Shown here piece after piece: positions 17,447 through 24,108 of a stretch of DNA of 64,000 nucleotides (within the stretch, counting starts at the first letter, position 1; the number at the start of each line of letters is the position of its first letter). Both the position numbers and the translations under genes were made by a program. Source of the DNA: COE1 sp910588595. GTDB taxonomy: Bacteria > Bacillota > Clostridia > Lachnospirales > Lachnospiraceae. A model generated the notes under the pieces. That model worked only from the letters and a program-made list of their open reading frames with translations, searched no databases and was not told the origin of the DNA. The stretch is from assembly GCA_948957135.1 (NCBI GenBank), contig CARDBT010000001.1:1-64000 (forward strand), given 5' to 3'.

Positions 17447-17458
17447 GCCGATTTAAGA

Positions 17459-17722
17459 CTACTTATTGTCTTCCTTCTCCTCACATCCACAGGTGTTGTT
17501 GTCTCCAAATCCAGCAAACCCACGAGGCTGTATCATCTCGTTGCCACAACCACATCCGCTGCTTGGAGGCGCGCAGGGAGGAACGACTGGTGTCGGAAAT
17601 ACGGGATCGCAGCAGGACGAATCATTATCGCGGTCACAACCACATGAACACATGCAATTATTACGATTGCCGCCATTTCCACAGAAACACCACAGTAAGA
17701 TAATCCAAAACCAACAATTCAT
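17459..17722 (-). CDS. Small Cys-rich protein with hydrophobic N-terminus, possible spore-associated protein
   Basis: The 87 residues include 14 Cys, mostly in C-x-C pairs (MCSCGC, GCGCG, TCGCE). The first 14 residues (MNCWFWIILLWCFC) are a short, Trp-rich hydrophobic stretch. A Pro-rich spacer (FPTPVVPPCAPP) is in the middle and the tail is acidic. The ATG has AGGAG eight bases upstream, so translation is well supported. Similar Clostridial mini-proteins have been annotated as chorion-class high-cysteine proteins, a label that carries no function. The sigma-K-like promoter upstream suggests late mother-cell expression. A role in a cross-linked spore layer or metal binding would fit, but this is inference. 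Confidence 0.65.
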   Translation of the reverse strand: MNCWFWIILLWCFCGNGGNRNNCMCSCGCDRDNDSSCCDPVFPTPVVPPCAPPSSGCGCGNEMIQPRGFAGFGDNNTCGCEEKEDNK

Positions 17723-17762
17723 AAAAACAACTCCTCATGCATCAAGCACTTTTTCTAATACT

Positions 17763-17789
17763 TAATATATGAGGAGTATTCATTTCGGT
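17763..17789 (-). promoter_or_regulatory. Possible sigma-K promoter of the Cys-rich gene
   Basis: On the minus strand CATATATTA (17771-17763) matches the sigma-K -10 consensus CATANNNTA, and an AC dinucleotide inside AACC lies 16 bases upstream (17789-17788), as that sigma factor expects. The start point would be about 35 bases ahead of the ATG. The consensus is short, so chance similarity is possible. Confidence 0.35.
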
Positions 17790-18361
17790 TACTTGTATCT
17801 CTTTTTTATTATTCCAATATTTTGCCTTCTTATTTTGGAAATAATTTTTCTACGAATATAGCACATCGTGTACGCTTCACCCTGCTCCGCCAGCATATAC
17901 AGCAGTTTTTCAAGCTTTCTCCTGGTTACTGGATGAATAAAGTTCTCAGAATTACCGCTAAGGTAATATTTCAGCGGCATATCATCTGTATACTTTTCCC
18001 TGTTATAATTTTTGGATGCAGCTACCCTGTCGATAAACATCTCCACGATATATCGATCCGGCATCTTTGCCGGAATGATCCCGTCACCTGCATGGGCGCT
18101 GTAGTCCATCCAATATTCATAATGATGTTTATTCCGCCCTTTGTGATGCAGCCACGCTGATGAGTATCCCATCTCCTTCCGCTCCGCATTATTGGGACTC
18201 TGCGTTCCCTGATAATACCTTGCTCCCACAATAAATTCGCTTGGCATATACTTGGAAAGATCATGCAGCAATCCCTGCCGATACAATCCTACAGAAAAGC
18301 ATCCTTTCATCACCATAAATTTATGATGTGTAATTGTCTTAAAATGTTTCCAAATATGCAC
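17789..18361 (-). CDS. DUF5662 family protein
   Basis: The protein begins IWKHFKTITHHKFMV and contains GLLHDLSKY, then WLHHKGRNKHHYEYW, the His-rich pattern typical of DUF5662. These conserved His and Asp residues suggest metal binding, perhaps an HD-like fold, but no activity has been assigned. Translation probably starts at GTG, nine bases after AGAGG, and the ribosome site overlaps the end of the GlgX-like gene, so the two are coupled. A basic C-terminal tail (RRKIISKIRRQ) is present. Family assignment is solid; function is unknown. Confidence 0.85.
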   Translation of the reverse strand: MHIWKHFKTITHHKFMVMKGCFSVGLYRQGLLHDLSKYMPSEFIVGARYYQGTQSPNNAERKEMGYSSAWLHHKGRNKHHYEYWMDYSAHAGDGIIPAKMPDRYIVEMFIDRVAASKNYNREKYTDDMPLKYYLSGNSENFIHPVTRRKLEKLLYMLAEQGEAYTMCYIRRKIISKIRRQNIGIIKKRYK

Positions 18362-18367
18362 TGCTGC

Positions 18368-20359
18368 TTACCTCTTTTGACTCCTCTTATTCTTAATATT
18401 TTTTACGCCTGCCGCACACTCGGTCTTTTCTGACACAGGTGTCACATTTTTTGTCTGTGCCTGCGCCGTCTTCTGTTTGATCTCTGTCTCCGTCATCTTT
18501 CTCCCCGCCAAAATAGAGACACTTCTCGGAGAGACATCGATATATTCCATATTTTTCTCTTCATCAGATACTACACTGTTCAACGCCGTACTGATCATAG
18601 AGATCCATCTATGATCTGCGATGGACGGCAGCGCAAAACGATGTGAATTCCAATGCATGTTGTAGGCAATATAGATATAATCGCCATCACCCTTGTCATC
18701 CTGCCCGCAATACATGATACCAATATGTCTATTGTAATTCTCCAGCTGCGCTTTCCACGCCTCTTCTCCATGATATGATAGATCCGGATAGCCCTGATCA
18801 TACCTGTCCAGCATCGTAAGATTCTCTTTCAAGTGCAGAATACTGTGCTCTTTCCTAAAAGCGATCAATTCTCTTACATATTGATACAATTCTTGATTTC
18901 TGACAAGATTCCTCCAGTCAACCCACCCGGTCTCATTGTCCTGACAGTAACAGTTATTATTGCCATACTGGCTGTTTCCAAACTCATCCCCCGCAAGCAG
19001 AAGGGGAGTTCCCTGTGCAGTGAACAGAAAACCAAGCGCATTTTTCATCTGCTTGTTTCGAAGCTGTTTTACCGACTTCCTGCGCGATGGTCCCTCCACG
19101 CCGCAGTTCCAGCTGAAATTGTAATTGGTTCCGTCCGTATTGTTCTCACCGTTTGCCTCATTGTGTTTCTGCTCATAAGACACCAGGTCATTTAAGGTAT
19201 ATCCGTAATAATTTGTTATATAATTGACAACACCGCATTTGGCGTTCGTATTTTTCATGTGATACCGGAAACTTTTGAGCATATCCTGATCACCTTTAAG
19301 ATACTTGCGCATGTCATTCATATACTCATCTCTGTAATAGCCCAACACCTTCCTCGCAGGCTGCATTCCATTCGGATAGATCTCATGCAGATAAAAATCT
19401 TCGCACATGATCTTGGTATCCGCCAGTAACGGTTCTGTCGCAATCAGCGTCATAGGCAGTCTGCTGCCCTTTAGATGAACGCCGTCGATCTGATATTCCA
19501 AAACCCAGTGTTTGATGATCTCAAGAATATAACCCTGTTTTATATACTCAGGAAAATAGAACTGCATGATCACCTCAATGCCATTTTGGTGAAGTCCGCG
19601 CACCATGCGTCGAAACGCTTCGCAGGGACTGCCGCCTGCTGCGTAAGACGCCTTAGGCGCAAAATAAAACGCTTCCTTATATCCCCAGCAATTGAGTCTG
19701 TTTGCCCTCTGAACCTCCTCATCCAGGGACAGCTTCTCATCAATATGATTCACCTGATATTCGATCTGCGCCTTGGCATTGACATCTGTATTGTCCCATT
19801 CACACTCCTCGTACTCATAAGCGGGCATCAGCTCGATCGAATTGACGCCAAGTTCCTTCAGATATGGGATCTTTTCCATGAGTCCCTCAAAAGTTCCCTT
19901 TTTCTTTACCTTTGAAGACGGATGTCTTGTAAAACTCCTGATATTGATACAGTACATGATACTTTCATGATAAGGGATATGTAATGGAGCCGTATCCCCC
20001 CAGTCAAATGTCCCCTGATCAAAGCCACCCCTCAACAGAGGACGCACAAACTCTCCCGAACGCCACTTCTCATTTCCGACGATCCTTTTTGCGTAAGGGT
20101 CTACAAAAATACTATCTCCGATAAAAAAATTGTATTCGTAATCACTTGCATTGATTCCCTCTACCAACGCACAACAGATATTTCCAATTCTATGTTTCTG
20201 GTCAAACAGCATCCGTTCCTTTTGCTCAACACCTTTTTTATAGAAAACGATCCCACACTCCTTGTCAGAACCATTGACCATTGAAAAATTGATACCGGTC
20301 TCTCTGACGGAAACACCTAAAGGATATGGTTGTCCAATATTAACTTTTATCTTCTTCAT
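18368..20359 (-). CDS. GlgX/isoamylase-like GH13 protein lacking catalytic residues
   Basis: The architecture is that of glycogen-debranching GlgX: a CBM48-like N-terminal domain (YPLGVSVRETGINFSM), a GH13 barrel and a C-terminal beta domain. The stretch LNDLVSYEQKHNEANGEN and the FSWNCG motif are nearly those of GlgX. The four GH13 catalytic regions are not. Region I reads VIMQFYF instead of DVVYNH. Region II reads DGVHLKGS where active enzymes have DGFRFDLA, so the nucleophile Asp is Lys297. Region IV reads TNYYGYT instead of TAHDGFT, losing His and Asp. Glu320, in the acid/base position, remains. I infer that it binds but does not cut alpha-glucans. It overlaps into DUF5662 and follows the sirtuin-like gene by 28 bases. 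Confidence 0.85.
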   Translation of the reverse strand: MKKIKVNIGQPYPLGVSVRETGINFSMVNGSDKECGIVFYKKGVEQKERMLFDQKHRIGNICCALVEGINASDYEYNFFIGDSIFVDPYAKRIVGNEKWRSGEFVRPLLRGGFDQGTFDWGDTAPLHIPYHESIMYCINIRSFTRHPSSKVKKKGTFEGLMEKIPYLKELGVNSIELMPAYEYEECEWDNTDVNAKAQIEYQVNHIDEKLSLDEEVQRANRLNCWGYKEAFYFAPKASYAAGGSPCEAFRRMVRGLHQNGIEVIMQFYFPEYIKQGYILEIIKHWVLEYQIDGVHLKGSRLPMTLIATEPLLADTKIMCEDFYLHEIYPNGMQPARKVLGYYRDEYMNDMRKYLKGDQDMLKSFRYHMKNTNAKCGVVNYITNYYGYTLNDLVSYEQKHNEANGENNTDGTNYNFSWNCGVEGPSRRKSVKQLRNKQMKNALGFLFTAQGTPLLLAGDEFGNSQYGNNNCYCQDNETGWVDWRNLVRNQELYQYVRELIAFRKEHSILHLKENLTMLDRYDQGYPDLSYHGEEAWKAQLENYNRHIGIMYCGQDDKGDGDYIYIAYNMHWNSHRFALPSIADHRWISMISTALNSVVSDEEKNMEYIDVSPRSVSILAGRKMTETEIKQKTAQAQTKNVTPVSEKTECAAGVKNIKNKRSQKR

Positions 20360-20387
20360 AAAACCTCACTGTCTTGGATGTCCAAAT

Positions 20388-21134
20388 TTAATCAATAATT
20401 AGAGGTAAAAATTCACAAATATCATCTCTGATAATAAAATCAACTTTGCTGTTGCGTTCAAATTCATTTTTGGAAAAAAGCACCTTGAGCTGCTCATGTT
20501 CCGGCGCCACACTGTACTCAAGTCTGTCATGATATATATTCTTGCCAAGGATCAGCATGACATCTGCCCTGTCACATGCCTCTGACGCCTGTGTCATCAG
20601 CTCAGCATCCACACGCTCACCAATCAGACGTATTCCGGGTCTTATAGCTATCTTACAGTGATCGCACTGCGGGATCCCCTTCGAATCCATAATGTATTGG
20701 ATATCAAAACTCTTATCACAGTGCGGACATTGATTTATATTGATATTTCCATTCAGATCTATGACATTTTTCAGAGGTACATTTTTGGGCATTCCATGAT
20801 AGTCCTGACAGATCACTGCCGAGAGTTTCCCCTGATCCTGGAGCCTGATCAATGCATCGTAAGCCGGTGTGGTATGCAGTCTCATTCCAAGTATTTCCTT
20901 TTTATAAAAACGATAAAACTTCTCGACTTTCGAGTTAAAAAAACTTGTCGAAAGCATATCCTCCGGACAATAACCATACTCTTCCTCAATGCGATAATTC
21001 TCATCATTGGAATCCAGATCAGATCCTCCGCCTTCCACAAGCATCTCAATGCCAAGCACTACCACCACACAATGGGATCTCTTCATCTTTTTTCTTATAT
21101 AATTGACTATCTTTTCGTCTGTTTTAATCCCCAT
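20388..21134 (-). CDS. Sirtuin-like protein with altered active site
   Basis: A structural zinc module is intact: Cys136, Cys139, Cys157 and Cys160 (QCPHCD and QCDHC). Around it the Sir2 order is recognisable: ICQDYHGMPK takes the place of TQNIDGLH and NVIDLNGN that of VIELHGS. The catalytic His of the latter is Asn128. The N-terminal NAD-binding motif (GAGIS, then GIPDFRG) is replaced by LGIEMLVEGGGSD. The C-terminal segment VMLILGKNIY corresponds to the second NAD-binding loop. I infer a fold that may bind a nucleotide or peptide without deacylating it. It is upstream of, and likely cotranscribed with, the GlgX-like gene. Confidence 0.8.
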   Translation of the reverse strand: MGIKTDEKIVNYIRKKMKRSHCVVVVLGIEMLVEGGGSDLDSNDENYRIEEEYGYCPEDMLSTSFFNSKVEKFYRFYKKEILGMRLHTTPAYDALIRLQDQGKLSAVICQDYHGMPKNVPLKNVIDLNGNININQCPHCDKSFDIQYIMDSKGIPQCDHCKIAIRPGIRLIGERVDAELMTQASEACDRADVMLILGKNIYHDRLEYSVAPEHEQLKVLFSKNEFERNSKVDFIIRDDICEFLPLIID

Positions 21135-21328
21135 CCCAGTACCTCAACCTGCCATAGCATATGACATATTCCATTTTATGTATCGTAACATTTCAGTACT
21201 TTCATTCTTATGATACTCGCTTTTTATACTCTGTGTCAAGTAATTCAAGCTTTCTTTACATTCTTTTGCTCTACAGCGCATCTTGTTTTCTGAAAAAATA
21301 TCAATTTTCTATTGATTATCTGACAATT

Positions 21329-21356
21329 TTGTACTAACATAATAAGCAGGTATACT
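21329..21356 (+). promoter_or_regulatory. Candidate sigma-A promoter of the ComFB-like gene
   Basis: TTGTAC (21329-21334) and TATACT (21351-21356) are spaced by 16 bases. A start point near 21363 would leave a 30-base leader containing AGGAGG at 21380-21385. The region also separates two divergent transcripts. Confidence 0.5.
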
Positions 21357-21392
21357 TATAGCAGCATCAAACTTAACAAAGGAGGTAACAGT

Positions 21393-21662
21393 ATGGAAGG
21401 CTTAAAAAATATCATGGAGGATGATGTGGAGTATCAGTTGAATCATCTGCTTCCCACAATGCCAAATATTTGTTCTTGTGAATCATGCCGGCTGGATATG
21501 GCGACTTATGCGCTGAACCGATTGAAACCCAACTATGTGCGCTCAAATACCGGTGCATTATTCCACAAGGTAAATACCTCGTCTACCCAGGCAAAAACTG
21601 AAATCCTTACTGCTGTCGTCACAGCGATCAATATAATAGGAGCGCACCCTCATCACGACTGA
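21393..21662 (+). CDS. ComFB-like (late competence development protein family)
   Basis: The 89 residues match the short ComFB family: an N-terminal helix, CSCESCRLDMATYALNRL, PNYVRSNTGALFHK, and a C-terminal helix ending in AINIIGAHP. In Bacillus comFB lies between comFA and comFC, but here it is a single gene, as in many Clostridia where the link to DNA uptake is unproven. Recent work on cyanobacterial relatives connects the family to cyclic dinucleotide binding; whether this copy does so cannot be judged from sequence. The start is supported by AGGAGG seven bases upstream. It is one of only three plus-strand genes here and ends at its own terminator. Confidence 0.88.
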   Translation: MEGLKNIMEDDVEYQLNHLLPTMPNICSCESCRLDMATYALNRLKPNYVRSNTGALFHKVNTSSTQAKTEILTAVVTAINIIGAHPHHD

Positions 21663-21674
21663 GAGAATGCCCCA

Positions 21675-21716
21675 TGCACTTGTGTGGATCCGCACAAGTG
21701 CATTATATATTTTTTT
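21675..21716 (+). terminator. Terminator after the ComFB-like gene
   Basis: The stem TGCACTTGTG / CACAAGTGCA encloses GGATCC-centred bases and is followed by TTATATATTTTTTT. The nth gene on the other strand ends inside the T-run, so the hairpin probably serves both directions. Confidence 0.85.
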
Positions 21717-22353
21717 CGCAGATATCATTCAGACAACATCTGTCACAATACGGTTTCGTTCTTGCTGTACATACCTCCCGTCCGTGATCGACAAGCCTGT
21801 GACAAAACTGATTGCCCTCCTCGGGAGGGATCAATTCCCACAGAGCCATCTCCACCTTTTTGGGTTCCCTGATCTGGTCAACCAACCCCATGCGGTTCGT
21901 GAGCCGGATACAATGTGTGTCTGTCACAATCGCAGGTTTGCCAAACACATCTCCCACAATCAGGTTCGCACTCTTTCTACCCACTCCCGGCAGCTTTAAC
22001 AATGTGTCAAAATCATCCGGCACCCTGCCGTGAAAATCATCGCGGAGCATCTTCATGCAGGCGCTGATATCCCGCGCTTTGCTGTGTCCTAGTCCGCAAG
22101 GCTTGACAATGCGCTCTATATCCTCTACATCCGCATCGGCAAGCGCCTCGACAGTCGGATATTTGTCGTACAGTCCCTTCACCACCACATTGACCCTCGC
22201 ATCGGTACACTGTGCTGCGAGGCGCACGCTCACCAAAAGCTTCCACGCCTCGTTGTAGTCCAGTGTGCAATCCGAATCAGGATACTCCTTTTTGAGACGT
22301 TCTATGATCTCAAGCGCGAGTGCTTTCTTCTTCTTTTTGCTTTTTTTTCTCAT
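21703..22353 (-). CDS. nth: Endonuclease III
   Basis: Endonuclease III is a base-excision repair glycosylase/AP lyase for oxidised pyrimidines. The helix-hairpin-helix and catalytic Lys are in LPGVGRKSANLIVG, the catalytic Asp in VTDTHCIRLTNRMG, and the 4Fe-4S cluster ligands are at the C-terminus (C-x6-C-x2-C-x5-C, from EVCTARTKPYCDRC). The N-terminus is Lys-rich. Length (216) is normal. The start overlaps the hisS stop by four bases, so the pair is translated from one message. Confidence 0.96.
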   Translation of the reverse strand: MRKKSKKKKKALALEIIERLKKEYPDSDCTLDYNEAWKLLVSVRLAAQCTDARVNVVVKGLYDKYPTVEALADADVEDIERIVKPCGLGHSKARDISACMKMLRDDFHGRVPDDFDTLLKLPGVGRKSANLIVGDVFGKPAIVTDTHCIRLTNRMGLVDQIREPKKVEMALWELIPPEEGNQFCHRLVDHGREVCTARTKPYCDRCCLNDICEKNI

Positions 22354-23648
22354 TTTTCCTTCCCGCTGATAACACTCCCCGGAGCGTGATCCTTTAAGCC
22401 CTCTTTATAGAACTGTCTGAACTCATCATACCCCTCTGCTGTAAGCTGCTCTTTCTGGAACTTTTTATTCTTGTTCATGCGCGCCACGAGTACCTGTGCA
22501 CCGCCCTGCCGGTCTGCCTGTGCCTCCGCGATGATCTTGCAGAGCGCCTCCCCTGACACACCTTTCTCGATCAGATATGCGATTTTCTTACTCTGATTTG
22601 GCACCTTGAACCCGCTCTCCATCAGGATCAGTATAATGCGCTCAAATCCGATGGAAAATCCACATGCAGGCACGTCCTTTCCCGTAAACCGTCCTACCAT
22701 TTTATCGTATCTGCCGCCGCCACCGCAGCTGATCCCGAGTTCGGGCATCGCGATCTCAAAAATCGTCCCTGTATAGTAGGACATACCGCGCACTAAAGTC
22801 GGATCGAACACGAGCCGGAAATAATCTCCTTTCGTGGCATTGACACTCTCGATGATCTCCCTGAACCCCAGCCTCGTCGCCTCATCGAGAAATCCTGTCA
22901 TACGCTCCTCGATAAAGGTGAGCGTGTCCTCCTTATCATTCATATCTCTGAAAAGTGCAAGATATCTGTCAACACAACCACGGTCATATCCGCCTTCGAT
23001 CAGCTCACGCTCCACGCCCTCGATTCCGATCTTATCCATCTTGTCAAGTGTGACAAATATGTTGTCGTAGTCCTCCTCGTCAAATCCACTGTACGCAGCC
23101 ACAGCTTTTAAGATCCTTCTGTCATTTATACGGATCTCAAAATTCTTAAATCCCAGATTTCCAAGCGTCGTTGTCGTGGCAAGGATCAGCTCGATCTCCG
23201 CAAGGTTCGACTCCTCACCAAGAATGTCAATGTCACACTGCATAAACTGACGGTATCTGCCTTTCTGCGGTCTGTCCGCCCTCCATACATTCCCCATCTG
23301 CAGCGCCTTAAAGGGTGACGGCAGCTCATTTGCATGGTTCGCATAATACCGCACAAGCGGTACTGTCAAGTCATAGCGCATCCCAAGATCAACGACATCT
23401 GCGTCGGTCTTTGCAGTCTCTAGATTGAGCTGCGCCCCCCTCTTCAACACCTTGAATATCAGTTTTTCGTTCTCACCGCCCTGCTTGCTGCTCAGATTTT
23501 CAATATTTTCCATACAGGGTGTCTCCATTGGTGTAAATCCGAATTTCCCATAAGTCTCCCTGATCACACCCATCACATGATCACGGATCTGCATTTCTTC
23601 CGGCATGATATCCTTCATACCGTTTACAGGCTTCTTATTCAGTGCCAT
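22350..23648 (-). CDS. hisS: Histidine--tRNA ligase
   Basis: A class II aminoacyl-tRNA synthetase of 432 residues. Motif 2 is NVWRADRPQKGRYRQFMQCD, and the histidine-binding loops LVRGMSYYTGTIFE and SCGGGGRYD are present. Motif 3 lies in ACGFSIGFERI. The RADRPQxGRYRQF..CDIDI form and YDLTVPLVRYYA look closer to the archaeal/eukaryotic HisRS branch than to E. coli HisS. The C-terminal anticodon domain is shorter than usual and ends in a Lys- and Gly-rich tail. It is upstream of nth with a four-base overlap. It is not HisZ, because the histidine-binding and motif 3 signatures are intact. Confidence 0.93.
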   Translation of the reverse strand: MALNKKPVNGMKDIMPEEMQIRDHVMGVIRETYGKFGFTPMETPCMENIENLSSKQGGENEKLIFKVLKRGAQLNLETAKTDADVVDLGMRYDLTVPLVRYYANHANELPSPFKALQMGNVWRADRPQKGRYRQFMQCDIDILGEESNLAEIELILATTTTLGNLGFKNFEIRINDRRILKAVAAYSGFDEEDYDNIFVTLDKMDKIGIEGVERELIEGGYDRGCVDRYLALFRDMNDKEDTLTFIEERMTGFLDEATRLGFREIIESVNATKGDYFRLVFDPTLVRGMSYYTGTIFEIAMPELGISCGGGGRYDKMVGRFTGKDVPACGFSIGFERIILILMESGFKVPNQSKKIAYLIEKGVSGEALCKIIAEAQADRQGGAQVLVARMNKNKKFQKEQLTAEGYDEFRQFYKEGLKDHAPGSVISGKEK

Positions 23649-23723
23649 AACTGTACCTCATTTCATTCTATATCATTTTATTAACTATCATATATTGCTG
23701 ATCAAAAAGTATCCGATCTCAAA

Positions 23724-23972
23724 TCAGTCACACCCAAAATTTCTGGTGGTCCCCTTTGCCCAAGGGCTGCCCACATCACAGCGGCCATGATGATACTGTG
23801 TATTGACCGTGCCATCCTGCTGCTCCTCAGACACATTTACCTTGATACGGCTCACACCATTCACTGTCTTGCTGTCAAGCATATTGATAATATCCTCGAT
23901 CTCCTGCTCCTGCCGATCTCTTTTCTGTGCCTCAAGTTCATCCATATCTTCCAAACCGCCAAATACTGCCAT
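23724..23972 (-). CDS. Small conserved hypothetical protein
   Basis: This 82-residue protein has a charged helical N-terminal half (LEAQKRDRQEQEIEDIINML) and a C-terminal half ending HHGRCDVGSPWAKGTTRNFG plus CD. The end has two Cys and an unusual Gly/Trp segment that might be functional. An ATG eight bases after AGGAGG and an upstream promoter-like sequence argue that it is a real gene rather than a chance frame. It is monocistronic or reads into hisS. No family is recognised. Confidence 0.75.
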   Translation of the reverse strand: MAVFGGLEDMDELEAQKRDRQEQEIEDIINMLDSKTVNGVSRIKVNVSEEQQDGTVNTQYHHGRCDVGSPWAKGTTRNFGCD

Positions 23973-24006
23973 ATCTGATTCCTCCTCTTTGTACCTATCT
24001 TATCGT

Positions 24007-24035
24007 ATCATAGCATAGATCTTGTTCGAATGCAA
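24007..24035 (-). promoter_or_regulatory. Candidate sigma-A promoter, extended -10, for the 82-residue protein gene
   Basis: On the minus strand TTGCAT (24035-24030) and TATGAT (24012-24007) are 17 bases apart, and TGC ahead of the latter makes an extended -10 element. It lies 20 bases after the terminator of the upstream amylase gene. Confidence 0.45.
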
Positions 24036-24054
24036 GTTCTATTTGTGCGGCGAT

Positions 24055-24100
24055 AAAAAAGACCAATACCTTCTCCTGACAAGGCTTCGGCACTGGTCTT
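24055..24100 (-). terminator. Terminator of the GH13 amylase gene
   Basis: On the minus strand AAGACCA and TGGTCTT close a stem with an imperfect inner extension (CCTT/AAGG) and are followed by a run of six T. It lies nine bases after the stop codon. Confidence 0.8.
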
Positions 24101-24108
24101 ATTTACCG

